Assembly (NCBI GenBank): GCA_041649295.1
Contig: JBAZNI010000001.1
Coordinates: 62,001 to 126,000, forward strand
Direction: 5' to 3'
DNA length: 64,000 nt
From: JACPLR01 sp041649295
Lineage (GTDB): Archaea; Nanobdellota; Nanobdellia; Pacearchaeales; GW2011-AR1
The position numbers and the translations under genes are program-made. Under the pieces are notes generated by a model. It was not told the DNA's origin and did not search any database. It worked only from the letters and a program-made list of their open reading frames with translations. The stretch's first letter is position 1, and every line of letters starts with the position of its first letter. Positions 49,805 to 58,031 of this stretch are shown here, piece by piece.

Positions 49805-49858
49805 CTTTTTTGTGATGAGATAATGTTTCATTAAAGCCTTTTTAATTTACATCAATAA

Positions 49859-50062
49859 TTACCTGAATAATCCTCTCATTCTTCTATCATGCCTTCTTTT
49901 TTCATTTGGAGTTTCATAATATACTCCTCCATCACCATGAAATTTCCTAGTACAATATGGACGAATATAAGGGGGAATTGGCACGCCTAATCTATCCCTA
50001 AATCTCAAATTATTATCACTATCATCATCACTTTGCTCTCTGTTAGTATCAGTTTTTTCCAT
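49859..50062 (-). CDS. 67-residue charged protein, possibly inserted
   Basis: Mostly polar (MEKTDTNREQSDDDSDNNLR, then ETPNEKRRHDRRMRGLFR). It lies between the two 95-bp repeats, so the repeats and the gene may have moved together. No family recognised; it may not be functional. Confidence 0.4.
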   Translation of the reverse strand: MEKTDTNREQSDDDSDNNLRFRDRLGVPIPPYIRPYCTRKFHGDGGVYYETPNEKRRHDRRMRGLFR

Positions 50063-50102
50063 ATTGTTTATTCCAAATATCTTATTTATAAATCCTTTGT
50101 TT

Positions 50103-50197
50103 TATGGACCTGCCGGCGGAAAAATTAGGAAAATTTTAGTGCCGTCAGTTCCTATCAACTTCGCTTCGCTCAGTTGATTAAATGGACCTGCCGGGAA
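50103..50197 (-). repeat. 95-bp repeat derived from the tRNA-Ala 3' end, copy 2
   Basis: Perfect copy of 49664-49758 in the same orientation, about 440 bases away and about 95 bases downstream of the intact tRNA-Ala. See copy 1. Confidence 0.85.
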
Positions 50198-50290
50198 CCA
50201 GAAACTCATAGAGTTTTGGCACAAAGAAATATTTTTTCTTTGATGTCTTCGATTTCCAGGCAGTATATTGAATTATAGAAATAATATATA

Positions 50291-50361
50291 TGGACCTGCC
50301 GGGAATCGAACCCAGACCCGTTCGTTGCAAACGAACAATTCTACCATTAGACTACAGGCCC
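50291..50361 (-). tRNA. tRNA-Ala (TGC)
   Basis: Acceptor GGGCCTG/CAGGTCC with a G-T pair at the third position, the G3-U70 identity element of tRNA-Ala; anticodon stem GTTCG/CGAAC with loop TTTGCAA, anticodon TGC; T arm CTGGG-TTCGATT-CCCGG. Discriminator A. It lies between 16S and 23S, the usual archaeal place for tRNA-Ala, though the spacer is enlarged. No intron. Confidence 0.95.
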
Positions 50362-50397
50362 TTATTCTAAGAATAAATTTATTACTTTTAAATCTTT

Positions 50398-50634
50398 TTA
50401 ATTCTTTTTAATTCTTTTATGATACACTGAATAACCAATTGTCCCTGCCTTTAATAATTCCCCGCTTCCTGTCCAAAGGATTCCTTTTCCAACTAATTCT
50501 GTCTCTGGAAAATTATGTCCAATTGCATAAAACGCTAATCCCACGCATGATAAACTTGTTGCGCCATAAATAAAACTTTTTCCAGCATCACTGACTAAAT
50601 CCCTTAACCCCGAAACATTTCTTAAATGATTCAT
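50398..50634 (-). CDS. Small two-helix membrane protein
   Basis: 78 residues (MNHLRNVSGLRDLVSDAGKS start), with two hydrophobic segments (FIYGATSLSCVGLAFYAIG and GILWTGSGELLKAGTIGY) and a basic end. I chose the ATG at 50634 because a TATA-like box (ATTTATAAATA near 50660) lies 26 bases upstream; the Met at 50643 is closer to it. It lies in the rRNA spacer just upstream of tRNA-Ala. No family. Confidence 0.5.
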   Translation of the reverse strand: MNHLRNVSGLRDLVSDAGKSFIYGATSLSCVGLAFYAIGHNFPETELVGKGILWTGSGELLKAGTIGYSVYHKRIKKN

Positions 50635-50739
50635 TAAAAACATAGTATATGTTTATTTATAAATATAGTGGACATAAAGTTCCACTATATTTTTTAGTGA
50701 TTTGAAAAGTGTCTGTATAAGAGAATATGTTGGAAATTA

Positions 50740-51069
50740 TTAACGAGAGTCTCCATCTCCATGAAGAACACCTCTTTCTTTTCTAGATTTTAACTTTTCT
50801 ATATTCTCTTCTGCAATTTCCTGAAGTGAAAAACCCAGTTCTGTAGATAATTGCGATAGATACCAAAGGATATCTCCTAATTCTTTTTTTAAATCGTTTA
50901 TTCTTTTTTCTTTATCTTGATTATTAGAATCCCTTAATATTTTTTTTAACTTTTCCATAACTTCTCCAGTTTCTCCACTCAATCCCAAAGAAGGATAAAT
51001 CCAAGAAGGGTTTAATCTGGGATAAATCGCAGTTTCTTTTGATTTTTCTTGATATTCTTTAAAGTCCAT
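50740..51069 (-). CDS. MazG-like nucleotide pyrophosphohydrolase
   Basis: 109 residues, single MazG domain. GLSGETGEVMEKLKKIL (E-x2-E) and KKELGDILWYLSQLST (E-x2-D) supply the acidic Mg-binding residues of the all-alpha NTP-PPase fold. It hydrolyses non-canonical or excess nucleoside triphosphates. It sits just 3' of 16S in the rRNA spacer, an unusual place for a housekeeping enzyme. Confidence 0.88.
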   Translation of the reverse strand: MDFKEYQEKSKETAIYPRLNPSWIYPSLGLSGETGEVMEKLKKILRDSNNQDKEKRINDLKKELGDILWYLSQLSTELGFSLQEIAEENIEKLKSRKERGVLHGDGDSR

Positions 51070-51280
51070 AATAATTCATTGATTTTTAGAGTTATAAAAC
51101 TTATCACACTTTGTGTAAGAAGATTTATGATAAAAAATGTAGCACAATTTATAAAAATTGTTGTATAGAAAATTATTCAAAATAATTTTTAGTGTTCTTA
51201 AATTAACACCTTAGCTATTTTGTTTAACTTACAGAATTAAAATGAAAAATGCAAATAGTTTCCAAGTGAATAATATAATT

Positions 51281-52721
51281 TAGGAGGTGATCCATCTGCA
51301 GGTTCCCCTACAGATACCTTGTGACGACTTAACCTACCTTGTCTTACAAAATTTCGAATCAAACGAGCCTCAACAATGCAAAACTCGGTTGGTTTGACGG
51401 GCAGTGTGTGCAAGGGGCAGGGACTTATTCACCGTTCACTGATAATGAACGATTACTACGGATTCCGGCGTCATGAAGCTGGGTTGCAAGCTTCAATCTG
51501 AACTAAGCTGGATATTTAAGATTGGCTCCTCTTTTCAGAGTTGCATCTCATTGAATGCAGCATTGACGCGCGCGTGTAGCCCAGGGGATTCGGGCAGTAC
51601 TCACCTAACGTAGCCCGCACCTTCCTCCCGGTTACCCGGGCAGTCTGTATACTGTTCTTCTTTGAAGTAAGTATACACACGGGTCTCGCCTGTTACCTGA
51701 TTTAACAGGTCATCTCACGACACAGGCTGACGTCGGCCATGCAACTCCTCTCAGCGTGTCAGGTAAGCCCTTCAGACTGACCTTCATTCTGCTGTCGCTC
51801 CTGGTGAGGTTCACGGTGTAGAATCTAATTGAACCGCACGCGTCACCCGTTGTAGTGCCCCCCCGCCAATTCCTTTAAGTTTCGGCCTTGCGACTATACT
51901 TCCCAGGTAGCACACTCTCCGGCTTCCCTACAGCACCGATGCCTCTCGAAGAGATACCGATGTTTAGTGTGCAGTGTTTACTGCTAGGACTACAAGGGTA
52001 TCTAATCCTTTTCGCGACCCTAGCCTTCATCTCTCACTGTCAGATCTGTACTCGTAAGGTGCCTTCGCTATTGTTAGTCCATATAGGATCAACCCATTTT
52101 ACCGGTACCCAATATGTACTCCTTACGTCTTCCAGTCCCTAGCCATGCAGTATCTTTTGCGCGCCCTATATTTAAGATATAGGATTTTACAAAAGACTTA
52201 CATAGCAAGCTACAGATGTTTTAGACCCAATAAATGTGGCTGCGACTTGAACCGCTGGTATTACCGCGGCGGCTGGCACCAGTCTTTCCCGGTCCTTATT
52301 CGCCAAACTTTTTACATTTAGCAAAAGTTTTTTCTTTTCGAAAAAACACTCTGGTTCACTTTGTCACGCTTTCGCGCATTGCAAAATATTCTTAACTGCT
52401 GCACCCCGTAGGGCTAGGAATAGTGTCTCAGATTCCTTCTCAGGGCCTCTCCGCTAAGAGCCCTTACTGATCATCGGCTTGGTGGGCCATTGCCCCGCCA
52501 ACAACCTAATCAGCCGCAGCCCCATCTTAAGGCTCGAATTTCAAAGATTATACATTCCAGTAATAATCTTCTATTGAGTATTGTTCTCAGTTTCCCGAGG
52601 GTATCCTCAACCTTAAGTAAGGTTAGCTACGTGTTACTGAGCAGTTCGCCCTCTTTCGAGAGACTTGCATGTCTAAACACAAACCAGATAGCCGCAGCCG
52701 CCAGCAGGATAAACTGGAATT
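51281..52721 (-). rRNA. 16S ribosomal RNA
   Basis: The 3' end (plus taggaggtgatcc) carries the anti-Shine-Dalgarno CCTCCT; the 5' end reads ATTCCAGTTTATCCTGCTGG on the minus strand. Conserved stretches such as plus accgcggcggctggca and ccccgccaattcc are present. About 1440 bases, no intron seen. Flanking repeats (51250-51268 and 52819-52835; TGCAAATAGTTtcCAAGT type) form a processing stem. Confidence 0.95.
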
Positions 52722-52944
52722 AACCAATTACTTGCTTGGTGCAATATAAACATAGTTTATAGTTAATATTAAGGAAAACATATTAACGACCTAATCCTCC
52801 GACGGTCTTAACATTACAACTTGGTAACTATTTGCATACCTCATCCCATATTAAAAATATGGAACTCATTTTAGCGAAGATAAACTTCGCTCATTACGTA
52901 ATGAGAGTAAACTCTCAATATGATAAAATTAAATTGATGAAATA

Positions 52945-52955
52945 GGTTTATAAAG
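52945..52955 (-). promoter_or_regulatory. Promoter of the 16S gene
   Basis: Plus ggtttataaag (minus CTTTATAAACC) is an archaeal TATA element, like the 23S one. The ~220-base leader to the mature 16S 5' end (52722-52944) holds a GAAGTTTATCTTC-type hairpin and the processing stem. Confidence 0.7.
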
Positions 52956-52969
52956 CTTTGGGAAAATTT

Positions 52970-53674
52970 TCAAAAATCAATAAGGGTAAGTACACCATAA
53001 AAGAGCAACAATAAAGATGTAAGAATAATTGGAGTCCAAATTAAAAGGATTTTTTTCTTTTTTGATTCACTAACTTGTTTTTTATTCAAATATAAATTTA
53101 TTCCTATTAAAATTATGAGGGATATGTGTGAAAACAATATTAAAAACGAAAGAGTTGTATTAATTATTGTAGCTTCAATAAGAGAATTAAGATTATAATA
53201 TGTAAAATATTCTACAACATACCTTATTTTTTCAACAATTATATCTAAGATTAGATACATTAAAAAGAAGATTAAAACTCCCCCAAAAGCATATTTGGTA
53301 GTTTCAATTTTTTTGGAAAAGTGAGCAATCAAAACCGGGGGTAAAATAGTGATTATCATAATAAATATTAGGGTTAATATAGGAGACAAAGGATAAAAAA
53401 AAATAAAGAATTCAGAACATAAAATAACCCAGAAAATTATTATTGAGGTTACTAGAGCAATTACCCCAATAATCATTAAAATCATCTTTCTTTTTTTAGG
53501 GTATTCAAGAGAAATAAAATAAACTGTTAAAAATAACGATAGTATTCCAAAAACAGTGAGAAAGATAATACTGTCTTGATACCTATCAAAATTTGGAATA
53601 CCTACTATATAGATAATTAATGAAATTAATATAAAACACACAAAAGAAATTATTGCTTTTGTTTTATATTCCAT
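52970..53674 (-). CDS. Multi-pass membrane protein, unknown
   Basis: 234 residues with about seven hydrophobic helices (IISFVCFILISLIIYIVGI; IIGVIALVTSIIIFWVILC; LLFYGVLTLIDF). No charged active-site motif is visible. Lies just 5' of the 16S promoter on the same strand. No family recognised. Confidence 0.6.
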   Translation of the reverse strand: MEYKTKAIISFVCFILISLIIYIVGIPNFDRYQDSIIFLTVFGILSLFLTVYFISLEYPKKRKMILMIIGVIALVTSIIIFWVILCSEFFIFFYPLSPILTLIFIMIITILPPVLIAHFSKKIETTKYAFGGVLIFFLMYLILDIIVEKIRYVVEYFTYYNLNSLIEATIINTTLSFLILFSHISLIILIGINLYLNKKQVSESKKKKILLIWTPIILTSLLLLFYGVLTLIDF

Positions 53675-53841
53675 AACTAATTTAAGGTTTTAAGCATTAT
53701 AAATCTTTTGAAAATTAATACCTCATTCTACTTAAGATAAACACCTTTAATCATCGATAGAATAGTTTGCTTTAACATTAATCTGAATATATTTAGTTAA
53801 ACTACACTTTAATTAATTTTTTAATTTTAGTAATAAAGAAA

Positions 53842-54126
53842 TTAATAGTATCCTCTTAATCTAATTGTATGGGTGTCGGTATGTTTTGGAGACATTTCAT
53901 AACCATCATACATTGCCTCTTCATTCTCTAATCTTGCTCTTCGAATATTCGGGTCTTTTCTTGCTATGTCTTCTGGAACTTCTTTTTTGCCAAAGAACCA
54001 ACCATAATATACATCAGTGAATACATGTTGAAGTTCACAATCAAGAGTAGAACAATAGCTAACAACCCTTATATTTTTTAGTTCTCTTTTATATTTTAAT
54101 GTTATCCTATATTCTTTTCTTCCCAT
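53842..54126 (-). CDS. Unknown 94-residue protein
   Basis: Beta-rich start (MGRKEYRITLKYKRELKNIR), then VFTDVYYGWFFGKKEVPEDI and a charged helical stretch. No family recognised; no close operon partner (57 bases from the LysM gene). Confidence 0.5.
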   Translation of the reverse strand: MGRKEYRITLKYKRELKNIRVVSYCSTLDCELQHVFTDVYYGWFFGKKEVPEDIARKDPNIRRARLENEEAMYDGYEMSPKHTDTHTIRLRGYY

Positions 54127-54182
54127 TTTATTCCCTATTCTTATTTTATTTATCCATGAGTTTTATTTAATTCAGATTAGAT

Positions 54183-54518
54183 TTAATCTGCTTTTTCAGC
54201 TTCTTCTCTTGTTAAATATGCATTTCTTCCGGTATTTCCAAGTTCATAAGGCCTGCCTACTTGAGGAATACGAACAATTTCTCCAGGGTAAATTCTGTTA
54301 TTTGTGGGACCATAAGCCCTTATGTCTTTTTCTGCCCACCCTTCTTTAGAATACAAACTTTCCATAGAATCTCCAGGTTTTACAACTACATAAGAAATTG
54401 GCGCACTTCCTATCGGATTTTTTTTTGTATCAGCACATATTGCAATACCTGCGAGTATGCCCCAAATAGAACATATCACTGCTATTGCTCCAATACCATT
54501 TGCTATTTTTCTTATCAT
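54183..54518 (-). CDS. LysM-domain membrane protein
   Basis: 111 residues. N-terminal membrane helix (GIGAIAVICSIWGILAGIAI), then a LysM domain (YVVVKPGDSMESLYSKEGWA, then NNRIYPGEIVRIP) that binds glycans in other organisms. I chose the ATG at 54518: a TATA-like box (minus TTTATAAAC near 54545) lies 27 bases upstream, and the longer frame to 54608 would contain it. LysM in an archaeon without peptidoglycan suggests binding of surface glycans. Confidence 0.7.
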   Translation of the reverse strand: MIRKIANGIGAIAVICSIWGILAGIAICADTKKNPIGSAPISYVVVKPGDSMESLYSKEGWAEKDIRAYGPTNNRIYPGEIVRIPQVGRPYELGNTGRNAYLTREEAEKAD

Positions 54519-54616
54519 TGGTTTTTTATGAATCTCCCTGTTTATAAATCTTTCTGTTTTGTAACTTCTACCTAGTAAATACAAAAAGATTATAACTGCC
54601 AAAAACAAATAATTTT

Positions 54617-54982
54617 ATGCCGATATTTGTAATTCAGGAACACAACGCGACGAAAAAACATTGGGATTTAAGATTAGAATTAAACAATGTACTGAAATCA
54701 TGGGCAGTTACAAAAATTCCCCCAAAAATAAAATCTATTAAACGCCTTGCAATCCAGGTTCCTGATCATCCATTGGATTATGCAAATTTTGAAGGAGAGA
54801 TTAAAGAAGGATATGGAAAAGGCACAGTAAAATTATGGGACAGAGGAACATACGAATTAGAAGACAAATCAGACAAGAAATTTGTTTTTAATCTTAATGG
54901 TAAAAATCTCAAAGGAAGATACGCACTGATAAAAACCAGCTATGGCAAGGATAAAAACAGCTGGTTGTTTTTTAAGATTTAA
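54617..54982 (+). CDS. Stand-alone DNA 3'-phosphoesterase (LigD PE-type)
   Basis: 121 residues. FVIQEHNATKKHWDLRLELN contains the metal-binding E-H...D-L-R-L-E set, and VLKSWAVTKIPP and YGKGTVKLWDRGTYEL are also diagnostic of the phosphoesterase domain of bacterial LigD, which removes 3'-phosphate or ribonucleotide ends in end joining. Here it is a single-domain protein. No ligase or Ku gene is visible in the window, so partners must lie elsewhere or it works alone in end cleaning. Confidence 0.88.
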   Translation: MPIFVIQEHNATKKHWDLRLELNNVLKSWAVTKIPPKIKSIKRLAIQVPDHPLDYANFEGEIKEGYGKGTVKLWDRGTYELEDKSDKKFVFNLNGKNLKGRYALIKTSYGKDKNSWLFFKI

Positions 54983-55012
54983 ATCGGGTTAATAATATAT
55001 TTTTCCCTGACT

Positions 55013-55414
55013 TTACGCGAGTTTTGTTAAATCCCCATTAAGGATAACCGGTTTCATTGCTTCAATTTCATCAGAATAGTTCATTTTAGGAATAGGATTA
55101 AACAAAAATATTCGTTTATTCAGAACATGAGCAAAAGCAATTTCAATTAAGCTATTTCCTCCAATATAATTATTAATATTATTTTTATCTTTGTTGATTA
55201 CAAGAATTGCATCCGTCTTTTTGATTTTTTCAAAATAAGTACGAATAACATCAAGTTCTATTTTCTCCCATTTGTCTTCGATATTAATTATACCGTTAGC
55301 ATATTTATCTGTATTTGCAGGGATAATTACCTCATGGTGTTGTTCTTTCAACTCTTCCTTAACTTTAAGCATTTCTTTGGCGAAAGTCATACTCCCACAA
55401 ATTGCGATTTTCAT
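55013..55414 (-). CDS. Deoxyribosyltransferase-like nucleotide-binding protein
   Basis: 133 residues. MKIAICGSMTFAKEMLKVKE start, KKTDAILVINKD and GGNSLIEIAFAHVLNKRIFL (with the E in the x-E-I-A-F-A position) match the Nuc_deoxyrib_tr/YtoQ-like superfamily. Catalytic role inferred. Not an obvious operon with its neighbours; the gene at 11985 is a related, more distant family member. Confidence 0.75.
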   Translation of the reverse strand: MKIAICGSMTFAKEMLKVKEELKEQHHEVIIPANTDKYANGIINIEDKWEKIELDVIRTYFEKIKKTDAILVINKDKNNINNYIGGNSLIEIAFAHVLNKRIFLFNPIPKMNYSDEIEAMKPVILNGDLTKLA

Positions 55415-55521
55415 AATATCTAAATTAAATGATTATATATAAACTTTCAGTACTAAAATATTTTTGTAGAAAAGTCTTCTTTACATTAACCCAAAATGTT
55501 TTTTATATTAACCTATTAACC

Positions 55522-56367
55522 CTAAGCTTCCTGCCCGTCATCGCCTACAAAATCTTCCATTGAAGGGGCTGCTTTTTCTAATTTATTTTTTTCAATATAC
55601 CCGTTTGCAAGAAGATAAAAAATTAATCCCAGAGATTTTGAACTTTTATTATTGCATGGAATTCTTACATTTGCCCCTTTTGTAAAATTATTTGTATCGC
55701 AGAGCATTATAACTTTTTTATTTGTTAAAATCGCTTCTGCAAGAGCGTTTCTGTCAACCCACGGATCACAGATAATCACTAATTCCGGTTCATAAAATGT
55801 TGAAAGTTCTGTATTTGTCATCATTCCTGCAGGATATTTTTTTGTAAATGATTTTATTCCTGTAACTTTGGAAAATTTTTCAGCAGGTTCCCATCCTGCT
55901 TCTCTTTTGCATATAAGAACAATTTCTTCAGGAGAGTATTTTGAAATCAGGCTTATTGCTTTCTTTATATGTTCGTCAATTAAAGTAGTATTTAAAACCC
56001 CGATACTATCTGCCCTTCTTCTGTAAACAAATTCTTTCATATCCGGGGTTATAACTTTTGTTCCCAAGTGAATCCCGGTTTTAACATAATCTTCCAAGGG
56101 GATTAATAGCTCACGTTTTTTCTCAAGCTCTTCTTTAATATCTTCTGTTTTTACTGTTTCAATACTTTCAGCGAACTTTTTTGCTTTTTCCTTTATCTCC
56201 CTCAAAAGAACGCTTCTGTCAGATGTTTTTTCTTTTTTTGCTGGACTTTTTTCTTCATCAGTATCTTTCTTTTTTCTTCCCTTCTTTTTCTTCTCTTCTG
56301 GTACAGTTATTTCTCCAGCTGTTTCATTGTTTTTTTCATTTATTATTTCAGATTTTTTTCTTGCCAT
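55522..56367 (-). CDS. rpsB: Ribosomal protein S2 with a long N-terminal extension
   Basis: 281 residues. The S2 core starts near residue 90 (LIPLEDYVKTGIHLGTKVIT) and has FVYRRRADSIGVLNTTLIDE, KYPAGMMTNTELS, ELVIICDPWVDRNALAEAIL and VRIPCNNKSSKSLGLIFYLL. The ~85-residue Lys/Glu-rich N-terminus has no counterpart in most archaeal S2 proteins. S2 binds the 16S rRNA platform near protein S1 in bacteria. Neighbourhood (enolase, RpoK and S2) is a known archaeal cluster. Confidence 0.93.
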   Translation of the reverse strand: MARKKSEIINEKNNETAGEITVPEEKKKKGRKKKDTDEEKSPAKKEKTSDRSVLLREIKEKAKKFAESIETVKTEDIKEELEKKRELLIPLEDYVKTGIHLGTKVITPDMKEFVYRRRADSIGVLNTTLIDEHIKKAISLISKYSPEEIVLICKREAGWEPAEKFSKVTGIKSFTKKYPAGMMTNTELSTFYEPELVIICDPWVDRNALAEAILTNKKVIMLCDTNNFTKGANVRIPCNNKSSKSLGLIFYLLANGYIEKNKLEKAAPSMEDFVGDDGQEA

Positions 56368-56453
56368 TTTAATTCTATTAAATTTAACAGAAAATTAGAT
56401 TTTTAAATGCTTCTGTTAGTATAAATAATAATTAATAGATATAATTTATAAGT

Positions 56454-57698
56454 TTAATCACTAATTGTAACCTGGTCGGTATAAACCCCAAATTCTTTGA
56501 ATACACAATTAACCTCTCTCCATTGCGCCTGATATAAAGTTTCTGTATCTTTTCCAACAACCTTTTTTGTAATTTTTGTATATTTATTTATTGGGCATAG
56601 TTGCTTTGATTCTTCTTCACAATCAGTATAAGTCTCAAACATCGGAACAAATCGAATGTCGTCAGCATTTATTATCTTAAATACAAAAGGGCATGAAGCC
56701 AATGCTGATACTCCTGAACCAGTGGCTGAAATTCCTGCTAGCCCGCCCACAACTAAATTTTGAGGGGTTGGCGTTAACATTAAAGACATTCCACTTAAAC
56801 CTGCCAATCTAATTCCCGCACTTCCGAGGCATGTTGCTAAAACAGCAGGTCTTGTCTCAGGGGTAATTACATCTCTGAAGTTGCTTACTCCTACACCTGC
56901 CAGCCTTATTTTTTTCTTGCAGTTTTCTCCCTCAGAATAATCACTAACTCTTAATTCAATCTTTCCCTCATCATTAAGCCTTACTTCATATTGGAACATA
57001 TCTTTCTTTTTTGCTCCAGCAAAATCATCAAAATGATAAACTTCTTTTTTATTTACAAGTCCGTCATACCAGAATAATCTCCTTTTATAACTGTCAGAGT
57101 CAGAAAAAACCGGTTTCCAATCACCATCTAAAACCACATAATTTTTTTGGGCAGTGTTTAAATCCCCTCCCTTATAGCAAAGAGCTTCATAAATAACCTC
57201 ATTACTAACTTCAACACCCCCTGTTTCAACAGAATTTTTATATACGGCATATTTTTCTTCACATGTGGTTATTTCATCTCCAATAATTTTATTTAAGGCA
57301 TTGTTTGAAGATAGCTTATCTCTAAGATCTTCCAATACTTCAAGTCCAAACTTTCCTGTATCAACACCCCCTGCATAAACCATGGAATTTAAGTCTTTTA
57401 TTTCATCTTCATTGCCTTCTGCAACTGCTTTTGGAAAATTAAGAGAGAAAACTTTTCCTTCCCAGTTAATTCCACCTCCTCCAAGAAGTCCATTATCAAT
57501 AGCAGTCTGCAAATTATAATCTTTTCCTTCTATATTGACTTTTATTGCATCCCCGCTATGCCATACAGCAGGGTTTGGGTTTTGCCATATAGGAATCTCA
57601 GCATTTTCCGCAATTACAAAAATTCCAACAGCCAATATTAAGAATAATGAAGATAATAAAATCAGATGTGTCTTTGTTACATTAATGCTAAATTTCAT
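56454..57698 (-). CDS. Membrane-anchored surface protein
   Basis: 414 residues. N-terminal signal (THLILLSSLFLILAVGIFVI). The rest is extracellular, with paired Cys and a hydrophobic segment (IRLAGLSGMSLMLTPTPQNL) at about 310. No known domain. It lies between S2 and enolase and breaks that conserved pair; it may be a later insertion. A TATA-like box (CTTTATAAAGG) lies about 40 bases before the ATG. Confidence 0.6.
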   Translation of the reverse strand: MKFSINVTKTHLILLSSLFLILAVGIFVIAENAEIPIWQNPNPAVWHSGDAIKVNIEGKDYNLQTAIDNGLLGGGGINWEGKVFSLNFPKAVAEGNEDEIKDLNSMVYAGGVDTGKFGLEVLEDLRDKLSSNNALNKIIGDEITTCEEKYAVYKNSVETGGVEVSNEVIYEALCYKGGDLNTAQKNYVVLDGDWKPVFSDSDSYKRRLFWYDGLVNKKEVYHFDDFAGAKKKDMFQYEVRLNDEGKIELRVSDYSEGENCKKKIRLAGVGVSNFRDVITPETRPAVLATCLGSAGIRLAGLSGMSLMLTPTPQNLVVGGLAGISATGSGVSALASCPFVFKIINADDIRFVPMFETYTDCEEESKQLCPINKYTKITKKVVGKDTETLYQAQWREVNCVFKEFGVYTDQVTISD

Positions 57699-58031
57699 TT
57701 GGCCTCTTTATTAATGATTATTTAAGGTTGGACCCCTTTATAAAGTTTTTTACATTTTGCAAATTTGTTAATAAAAATATTTTTTATTGTATAATCTTAA
57801 TTAATATGCCAAGAATTGTTTTTTTATAAACTCTCGAATTTATTCTATGAGATAGGAAAACAATTATTTAGCATGTTCAGAAACCAGACAACAAACATGC
57901 TGTATATTTTAGTGTATAGTTTTTGGTAAATTAATATAAAGAAATTATACAAGTCTGCGTAGATGATAAATAATAAATATATAAGCAAGTAGTGATGTAC
58001 GTTTTGACATTAGCAAAATGTCCTTTTGACA
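57699..58031. other. Gene-free stretch between surface-protein gene and enolase
   Basis: It holds a promoter-like CTTTATAAAGG (57737), an 8-bp-arm dyad (AGCATGTT...AACATGCT, 57870-57901) and, at its end, two near-repeats of TTTTGACATTARCAAAA (from 58002 and 58025) that run into the enolase stop. I see no coding frame. Confidence 0.5.

Noticed and set aside
52490..52723. Open frame over the 5' end of 16S
   Set aside because: Entirely within conserved 16S rRNA on the opposite strand.
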